From Streptococcus sp. UBA6071 (GTDB lineage Bacteria > Bacillota > Bacilli > Lactobacillales > Streptococcaceae), in contig DIXV01000080.1 of assembly GCA_002436115.1 (NCBI GenBank), positions 1 to 22,459 on the forward strand: 22,459 bases of DNA. Direction: 5' to 3'. Numbering within the stretch: the stretch's first letter is position 1; each line of letters begins with the position of its first letter. This document shows, one piece after another, positions 17,787-22,459 of this stretch. Under the pieces are notes generated by a model, which saw nothing but the letters and a program-made list of their open reading frames with translations, was not told where the DNA came from and searched no databases. Both the position numbers and the translations under genes were made by a program.

Positions 17787-18635
17787 TTGTACAAACATGA
17801 GATAGTAACCCCAGAAAATCATTTACCAGCTTGGCTCTATTTGCATGATCAGAATGTAGCAAGCTATATAGAACCGCATTGGCATTCATCGGTCGAAATG
17901 AGTTATACAATCTGCGGTCACATAGCTAATTTTTTTATTGATGGTCAGTCCTACACGACCTCTTCGGGAACGATTTTAGTAGTCAATACAATGGATCTAC
18001 ACAGTATTCGGACATTTAATAACCCTAATATTGAACAAAAAGCGTTGACAGTTATTTTTCCCTACCACCTCATCAAAAGTTATAAAACAGATATCAGCCA
18101 CTATAGCTTTAATATCAACCATCCTCAAAAATTTTCTGATATCCAGAAAGAAGCTTATCACGAGCTGCAAGAAAAATTGGACAAACTTGTCACCTTATAT
18201 CATAGTGATCATAATTTGGGGAAGACCATTATTCTTTTAGAAATTCTGGAAATCCTTTTGCAAGCATTCTTGGAAAAACGTGTGGTTGATGCAGTGAGTG
18301 ACCAAGAGACAAAACGTAAGGAACGCCTCCAAGAGATTAAAGCCTACATCGAAGACCATTTTCAGGCGGATATTAGTCTAGAAGATATTGGTAATGCTTG
18401 TTTTCTGTCAAAGGAATATCTCGCTAGATTTTTTAAGAAAAACATGGGTATCACAGTCTTTCAATATGTCAATTATGTTCGTGCCAAGCGTGCGAAGCAA
18501 TTGCTTGGTGAGATAAAAGAGCCTGCAACCCGAATCGCTCTTAGGTGTGGTTTTAGTGGTTTGAGGACGATGGACAGGGCTTTGCTAAAGATCTATGGGG
18601 TGAGTTCTAGAGACTTAAAAAGAAATAGGCAATAA
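17787..18635 (+). CDS. AraC-family transcriptional regulator with cupin sensor domain
   Basis: A probable sugar-responsive DNA-binding regulator. From the TTG at 17787 the product has 282 residues. The N-terminal half is a cupin-like sensing domain with EPHWHSSVEMSYTICG (His31, His33, Glu37). The C-terminal hundred residues hold the two helix-turn-helix units of the AraC/XylS type (KAYIEDHFQADISLEDIG, then ACFLSKEYLARFFKKNMG and ATRIALRCGFSG). The TTG is preferred because AGGAG (17774-17778) lies eight bases ahead; ATG 17760 in the same frame has no ribosome site, and any start before that overlaps the purH terminator. No promoter is obvious. It is most simply the regulator of the esterase and PTS genes nearby, which is inference from position. 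Confidence 0.88.
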   Translation: MYKHEIVTPENHLPAWLYLHDQNVASYIEPHWHSSVEMSYTICGHIANFFIDGQSYTTSSGTILVVNTMDLHSIRTFNNPNIEQKALTVIFPYHLIKSYKTDISHYSFNINHPQKFSDIQKEAYHELQEKLDKLVTLYHSDHNLGKTIILLEILEILLQAFLEKRVVDAVSDQETKRKERLQEIKAYIEDHFQADISLEDIGNACFLSKEYLARFFKKNMGITVFQYVNYVRAKRAKQLLGEIKEPATRIALRCGFSGLRTMDRALLKIYGVSSRDLKRNRQ

Positions 18636-18728
18636 GAACAGAATCTGCTTGTCAGGGGAGACTTCTTTCTGTCTCTGAAACTTGCACGCTAGCTTTGTTT
18701 CAAAGGAATATGCTTTTTTGAGCATAAT

Positions 18729-18775
18729 AAAACACTCCTAATTCTATTTTACTAGAATTCAATAGGAGTGTTTTT
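18729..18775. terminator. Bidirectional terminator between the regulator and the esterase
   Basis: A 12-bp perfect stem AAAACACTCCTA (18729-18740) / TAGGAGTGTTTT (18763-18774) continues into ATTCTA/TAGAAT (18741-18746, 18753-18758). T runs flank both sides, so it can serve the plus-strand regulator and the minus-strand esterase. A smaller hairpin TATGCT/AGCATA sits just before it, around 18708-18725. Confidence 0.88.
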
Positions 18776-18830
18776 CTTGTGTCTCGCTTTGTGGGTGCAG
18801 TCCCATCTGACTTGAGATGTTTTTTTATGG

Positions 18831-19724
18831 TTAACGAACAATATAGTTTCTGAAAAAGTTCAATTCGTCCTCGTTGCATTTTTGAGCGATGTCATCTCTA
18901 ATATTGCAATGAAAGACATGTCCCCTTGGATTGTCTAATGTCCCGTAAAGATGGAATTCATGGTCAATGTTTTTTGCGATAAGAAAGCCGTCTAATCGTG
19001 CTGCATTATCTCTAATAAAATCATCTGTTGCTGTCATGATAAAGAGAGGGGGGCAAGCCTTTGTCAGATATTTCTCTGTTAGTAGTAATTCCCCATGTTT
19101 TTGAAGACTGTCTTTGGTAAAGTATGCTTCTACTGCTCCAGATATGGAGTTAGGTAGATTCATGAAAGTTACGCCACAATTGATGGCAGCTGCACGAACC
19201 GTCAGGGCTGGTTTTTGGTAGCCAAACAGGTCTCTGAAAACAGAGTTCGTCAAAATGGCTAGATATTGTAGAGCCATTTGGCCACCTGCGCTGTCTCCAA
19301 CGAAAAATACATTGCTAAGATCCAAATCATAGTCGTCAGCATGTCTTGTAATCCAGTGTATGGCATGATTGATGTCATCAAGTTCATCTGGAAATTGACT
19401 ATCTGGTGCTAATTGATAAGTAATATTAACAAAGGCAAAATCTTTTTTGGCGAGGCTCATACCATAAAATTGATAGGTTTCCTTAGTACCATAAACCCAT
19501 CCACCTCCATGAAAATTGATGATGAAAGGAACCTTGCCTTCATAACGTTTAGGGCGATAGATATCCAACAGGTTCCAGCCCTCCTTAGATCCATAGGAAA
19601 TGTCATCAAATCGTTCTACTTCAGCTATGCTTTTCGGTAGCCCTTTATCTCTTTTGTCGTCTGCTTGTTTAAAGAGATACTTCAATTCTTTAGCAAGAGC
19701 TATTGCTTCTTTTGTCGCAACCAT
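18831..19724 (-). CDS. Alpha/beta hydrolase, HSL (GDXG) esterase family
   Basis: A probable cytoplasmic carboxylesterase. The 297-residue product has no signal peptide. It carries the oxyanion motif HGGGW (residues 72-76), the nucleophile elbow GDSAGG with Ser145, an acid in TATDDF (Asp234 or Asp235) and His269 in RGHVFH, all in the order of the hormone-sensitive-lipase-like family. ATG at 19724 is used because GGAGG stands nine bases ahead of it; an in-frame TTG six bases earlier is too close. It is convergent with the AraC-type gene and divergent from the PTS genes. A role in removing acetyl or other acyl groups from the imported sugar is possible but not shown by the sequence. Confidence 0.9.
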   Translation of the reverse strand: MVATKEAIALAKELKYLFKQADDKRDKGLPKSIAEVERFDDISYGSKEGWNLLDIYRPKRYEGKVPFIINFHGGGWVYGTKETYQFYGMSLAKKDFAFVNITYQLAPDSQFPDELDDINHAIHWITRHADDYDLDLSNVFFVGDSAGGQMALQYLAILTNSVFRDLFGYQKPALTVRAAAINCGVTFMNLPNSISGAVEAYFTKDSLQKHGELLLTEKYLTKACPPLFIMTATDDFIRDNAARLDGFLIAKNIDHEFHLYGTLDNPRGHVFHCNIRDDIAQKCNEDELNFFRNYIVR

Positions 19725-19753
19725 ATCCAATCACCTCCGTGCATCTTGTTGTC

Positions 19754-19782
19754 ATTATAGTATTTTTAAAAATCAAAAACAA
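19754..19782 (-). promoter_or_regulatory. Promoter of the esterase gene
   Basis: On the minus strand TTGTTT (19782-19777), a 17-base AT-rich spacer and a perfect TATAAT (19759-19754) form a strong sigma-A promoter. Transcription would start near 19747, about 23 bases ahead of the start codon. Confidence 0.75.
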
Positions 19783-19796
19783 ACAACTCATTAGCC

Positions 19797-19844
19797 AAAA
19801 AGTGGCGGTGACTGATAGATAAAACGTCAATTACCGCCACTTTT
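19797..19844. terminator. Terminator-like inverted repeat upstream of the esterase promoter
   Basis: AAAAGTGGCGGT (19798-19809) and ACCGCCACTTTT (19833-19844) are perfect 12-bp arms with a 23-base loop; GAC/GTC inside may extend pairing. The minus-strand tail TTTTT is better than the plus-strand TTTT-A. It stands between divergent genes, where no terminator is expected, so it may be a remnant, an insulator or a leader element. Confidence 0.5.
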
Positions 19845-19872
19845 ATGTTAAGGAAAGGAATTATTTTTTAAA

Positions 19873-20136
19873 ATGAAAGCGCTATACTTTAGGTGTAAAG
19901 AAAACGGAGAAAAGAGAAGGAGAATCGGCAGATCTCTGACAAGGTCTTGCAGGGTAAAGTGGACATCGCCGATTAATACTGGGCTGGTAAGGGTAAAATC
20001 GGACGACCAGTACTGGTTGACTTATGGAAATCCTAAAGCAGACGAAATAGGATTAACTAGTGTCAACTTGGGGAGAGTTGTAGAAGTACCAGATGGGTCC
20101 GTTCTCACTATTTTGATAGGGAATACGGGACTATAA
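19873..20136 (+). CDS. Uncertain 87-residue ORF, hypothetical or remnant
   Basis: I do not recognise this product. The first 35 residues are very rich in Lys and Arg, while residues from about 43 on (DDQYWLTYGNPKADEIGL, then a Val/Gly-rich beta-like stretch ending LIGNTGL) look like real protein. AGGAAAGGA (19851-19859) stands 13 bases before the ATG. Against it being a full gene: the ATG lies within the cre-like/-10 element, and part of frame +2 (about 19924-19972) also reads as plausible protein, as if a frameshift had joined two pieces. It may be the 3' remnant of a larger gene or simply the leader of the PTS operon. It contains a 12-bp palindrome at 20006-20017. Confidence 0.3.
   Translation: MKALYFRCKENGEKRRRIGRSLTRSCRVKWTSPINTGLVRVKSDDQYWLTYGNPKADEIGLTSVNLGRVVEVPDGSVLTILIGNTGL
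19874..19887 (+). promoter_or_regulatory. cre-like catabolite-repression site overlapping a -10
   Basis: TGAAAGCGCTATAC matches the CcpA site consensus TGWAANCGNTNWCA in 12 of 14 positions, failing at the last two. TATACT at 19883-19888 within it could be a -10 element. A PTS operon 350 bases downstream makes catabolite control plausible. Confidence 0.45.
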
Positions 20137-20244
20137 GGCCTTCTTCCTTTTTACTAAGACAGGTTTCAAGGTTCTTGCAAGTTCACGACCTAGGCAGAAT
20201 TTCCAAGAGAATCATCAAAAAATTAATATAATGGAGGAAGACAT

Positions 20245-21537
20245 ATGTCATTTATGGAGACAATGCAATCTGGTCTCGATCGTGTTATGGGGCCATTTGC
20301 TCAAAAACTGAGTGAGAATAAAATCATTTCAGCTCTTACAGCGGGTATGATGGCATCAATGCCAATCACGCTCGGTGTAGCAGCCTTTGCGATTTTAGGA
20401 AATCTGCCCATTGAACCCTGGCAAACCTTTTTAACAAATACGGGTATGGGACAACACATGTTGGACATTGTTGCAGGAACATCAAGCCTTCTTGCAGTTT
20501 ACATCGTACCAACCATTGCTTACCACTATGCTAAAAATGAAAGAGAAAATGGTTTAACAGCAGCAGTTCTTGCTCTTGCAGGCTTCATCGTCTTGCAACC
20601 ACAAACCATTACCTTAGGAGATCAAACCATTCCTGCTCTGCTTCAATCTCATCTGGGCAGTAATGGGATTTTCGTTGGGATGCTTACTGCTATTCTTATC
20701 GGCATAAGCTATTCAAAGTTGATGAAAATGAACATCAAATTGAAACTCCCAGCATCTGTCCCTCCAAATGTCTCTGAATCTCTCAGCCCGACATTTGTTG
20801 CCATGATTATCTTCTTGGGTGTTTTCCTTGTCCGCTACGGTGCAGGATTAACACCTTATAAGAATATCTTCGATTTGGTTAGCGATATCGTGTCAAAACC
20901 CGTAATGCTCTTTGGGACATCTGTTTGGTCAATGATTGCTTTCCAATGTTTCATGAACCTATGCTGGTTTTTCGGAATTCACCCAGCTCCAATCCTGAGT
21001 GTTTACCTTCCAGTCATTATAGCAGCCAATACAGCAAATATTGAGGCTTTCCTCGGGGGAACAGCTTCAGCAGAGCTTCCATACTTAGGTTTCTCACTCC
21101 TGTACGGCTTTTGTTATATTGGTGGCACAGGAAGCACCTTATCACTTGCTTTTACGATGTTCTCTGCCAAATCAGAACGCTACAAGGCTCTCCGAAATGT
21201 TGCTTTAGTACCAAATATTTTTAACATCAATGAACCAATGATTTTCGGTGTGCCTATTATGCTCAACCCGATCTTCTTCATTCCGATGATTGTATCAAGT
21301 TTTATCGGTGGTGTTTTGGGAATCTTTGCTATTGACATCCTCGGTGTTGGGAGTGCCTTCAATCCAACGGTTTCACTTCCTTGGGTAATGCCACCATTCA
21401 TTGGTCCATTTTTGACAGGTGGATGGAAACTTGGTTTAGCAATTATCTTTGTTATTCTTGTTCAATTGTTGCTTTGGTATCCGTTCTTCAAGGTAGCTGA
21501 TAATCAAGCTCTCAAAGAGGAACAGGCAGCAGTTTAG
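20245..21537 (+). CDS. PTS sugar transporter EIIC, lactose/cellobiose family
   Basis: The membrane channel of a phosphoenolpyruvate-dependent sugar transporter of the lactose/cellobiose (Lac) family. The 430-residue product has about ten hydrophobic segments, a typical N-terminus (FMETMQSGLDRVMGPFAQKL), and the family signatures FNINEPMIFGVPIMLNP and FFGIHPAPILSVYLP. Length agrees with CelB-type EIIC. ATG 20245 follows a strong GGAGGAAG (20233-20240). EIIB and EIIA follow as separate genes. The sugar, perhaps a beta-glucoside or oligosaccharide, cannot be fixed from sequence; no phospho-glycosidase lies in the window. Confidence 0.93.
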   Translation: MSFMETMQSGLDRVMGPFAQKLSENKIISALTAGMMASMPITLGVAAFAILGNLPIEPWQTFLTNTGMGQHMLDIVAGTSSLLAVYIVPTIAYHYAKNERENGLTAAVLALAGFIVLQPQTITLGDQTIPALLQSHLGSNGIFVGMLTAILIGISYSKLMKMNIKLKLPASVPPNVSESLSPTFVAMIIFLGVFLVRYGAGLTPYKNIFDLVSDIVSKPVMLFGTSVWSMIAFQCFMNLCWFFGIHPAPILSVYLPVIIAANTANIEAFLGGTASAELPYLGFSLLYGFCYIGGTGSTLSLAFTMFSAKSERYKALRNVALVPNIFNINEPMIFGVPIMLNPIFFIPMIVSSFIGGVLGIFAIDILGVGSAFNPTVSLPWVMPPFIGPFLTGGWKLGLAIIFVILVQLLLWYPFFKVADNQALKEEQAAV

Positions 21538-21550
21538 AAAGGAAATCATT

Positions 21551-21853
21551 ATGAGAAAAGTATTATTAGTGTGTGCAGCAGGGATGTCAACTTCCCTCTT
21601 GATGAATAAAATGCGAGAGTATGCAACAAGTATCGGCTATGATATAGAAGTTGATGCTCATCCAGTTTCTACAGTAACGGAACATGGAGCGGAGGCAGAT
21701 GTTATCCTGCTTGGTCCGCAAATCCGTTTCAATTTGAATAAGGTTAAGACCTTGTTTCCTGAAAAACCTGTTGAAGCTATTGATATTCAAGCTTATGGAA
21801 CGATGAATGGTGAAAAAGTAGTCACCCACGTTAAAGACCTTTTAGGAGATTAG
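21551..21853 (+). CDS. PTS EIIB, lactose/cellobiose family
   Basis: A cytoplasmic phosphocarrier that takes phosphate from EIIA on a cysteine and passes it to the sugar during uptake. The 100-residue product starts with the family's active loop, VLLVCAAGMSTSLLMNKM, with Cys8 as the phosphorylation site, and shows DVILLGPQIRF, typical of CelA-like EIIB. Length matches. It starts 13 bases after the EIIC stop with AAAGGAAA in between, and EIIA begins one base after its stop. Confidence 0.95.
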   Translation: MRKVLLVCAAGMSTSLLMNKMREYATSIGYDIEVDAHPVSTVTEHGAEADVILLGPQIRFNLNKVKTLFPEKPVEAIDIQAYGTMNGEKVVTHVKDLLGD

Positions 21854-21854
21854 A

Positions 21855-22175
21855 ATGGAAGGGATAGAATTAGTAGCATTTCAGATTATTGCATCAGTTG
21901 GTTCTGCCCGTTCGTGCTACATCGAAGCTATTCAAGAGGCTAAAGCAGGCGATTTTCAGGCAGCTGAAGCGTTAATAAAGAAGGGAGATTTGGATTTCAA
22001 TGAAGGCCATCATGCTCACGCAGGCTTAATTCAAAAGGAAGCAAAAGAAGAGCAAATTGACCTGAAACTCCTCCTGATGCATGCTGAAGATCAATTGATG
22101 AGTGCCGAAGGGTTTAAAATCATTGCTGAAGAATTCATTGCTGTTCATAAAATTTTGGCGAAATTAGACAAGTAG
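21855..22175 (+). CDS. PTS EIIA, lactose/cellobiose family
   Basis: A cytoplasmic trimeric helical phosphocarrier that takes phosphate from HPr. The 106-residue product shows the N-terminal helix (ELVAFQIIASVGSARSCYIEA), AGDFQAAEALIKKG, and the phosphorylation site His76 in LMHAEDQLM. AGGAG at 21845-21849 inside the EIIB end serves as ribosome site. It is the last gene of the PTS group; a hairpin terminator follows about 120 bases later. Between them (22176-22293) I see nothing coding. Confidence 0.95.
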   Translation: MEGIELVAFQIIASVGSARSCYIEAIQEAKAGDFQAAEALIKKGDLDFNEGHHAHAGLIQKEAKEEQIDLKLLLMHAEDQLMSAEGFKIIAEEFIAVHKILAKLDK

Positions 22176-22293
22176 TCAGTGTTTAAAGATGAGGCTTCTC
22201 CGCCCTTACATTGGTCTAGCGTTCTCCTACTGTGTCAGCTGATAAATCCATTACAGGTACAGGCAGAGGAGTCGCCATAACTCTAGTTAAAAG

Positions 22294-22330
22294 ATCCACC
22301 AACTGTTGACTAGTTGGTGGATTTGCGTTT
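22294..22330 (+). terminator. Terminator of the PTS operon
   Basis: A perfect 11-bp stem ATCCACCAACT (22294-22304) / AGTTGGTGGAT (22312-22322) with a 7-base loop, followed by TTGCGTTTT. AAAA ahead of it partly mirrors the tail. Confidence 0.85.
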
Positions 22331-22459
22331 TATAGAGACACTAGTCATTTGAGATAGGAGGAACAGAAACGAACCATTTGGTTGGATGGTTATTACTACA
22401 GGGGTCAAACAGGACATAAATTCTTATTTAACATTGCTATAGTGGGAAGAATAAAGAGA
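22331..22459 (+). other. Region after the PTS with a ribosome site but no ATG
   Basis: GGAGGA at 22357-22362 is a good Shine-Dalgarno site, yet no ATG, GTG or TTG follows at useful distance; ACG stands at 22369. A frame from TTG 22382 stays open for 26 codons to the edge (reading LDGYYYRGQTGHKFLF and on). It may be the beginning of a gene with an unusual or lost start, or a remnant; I do not recognise it. Confidence 0.25.

Noticed and set aside
20227..20232. TATAAT just before EIIC as a promoter
   Set aside because: It abuts the ribosome site at 20233, so a transcript would start within or after the Shine-Dalgarno sequence; it is more likely AT-rich spacer.

Overview
The window looks like a stretch of a Streptococcus chromosome close to the replication origin. 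It is AT-rich, with short streptococcal-style Shine-Dalgarno sites. The order (tRNA cluster, mreC, mreD, pcsB, prs, aromatic aminotransferase, recO, plsX, acyl carrier protein, then the purine genes) is the conserved arrangement of that genus. I cannot name the species from sequence alone; the protein wording feels closest to the suis/pyogenic side of the genus, which is inference.

Layout. Positions 1-262 hold the end of a tRNA cluster: a cut 3' tRNA end, tRNA-Ile(GAU) and tRNA-Ser(GCU), followed by a terminator. Positions 486-3177 are the cell-shape and division block: mreC, mreD and the secreted CHAP-domain hydrolase pcsB, the last preceded by a near-perfect WalR (VicR) box. Positions 3543-7836 are housekeeping genes: prs (PRPP synthesis), a class I aminotransferase, recO, plsX and a second-type acyl carrier protein, with terminators between transcription units. 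Positions 7942-17715 hold the de novo purine genes purC, purL, purF, purM, purN and purH. Together with PRPP from prs they cover most of the route to IMP; purD, purE, purK and purB are not in the window. Between purN and purH lies a decayed gene whose three reading-frame pieces reassemble into a TfoX-N-terminal-like protein.

Positions 17787-22330 look like an accessory cassette placed after purH, where many streptococci continue with purD/E/K/B. It holds an AraC-family regulator, a convergent HSL-type alpha/beta hydrolase on the minus strand, a doubtful 87-residue ORF with a cre-like site at its start, and a lactose/cellobiose-family PTS (EIIC, EIIB, EIIA in that order) closed by a strong hairpin terminator. 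The last 129 bases hold a Shine-Dalgarno-like element with no ATG behind it and a frame open to the edge.

No CRISPR array, insertion sequence, prophage or rRNA gene was seen. The most noteworthy items are the tfoX-like pseudogene, a PurF with three of the four cysteines that bind the iron-sulfur cluster in the B. subtilis enzyme, and the AraC/esterase/PTS cassette with its unexplained leader.
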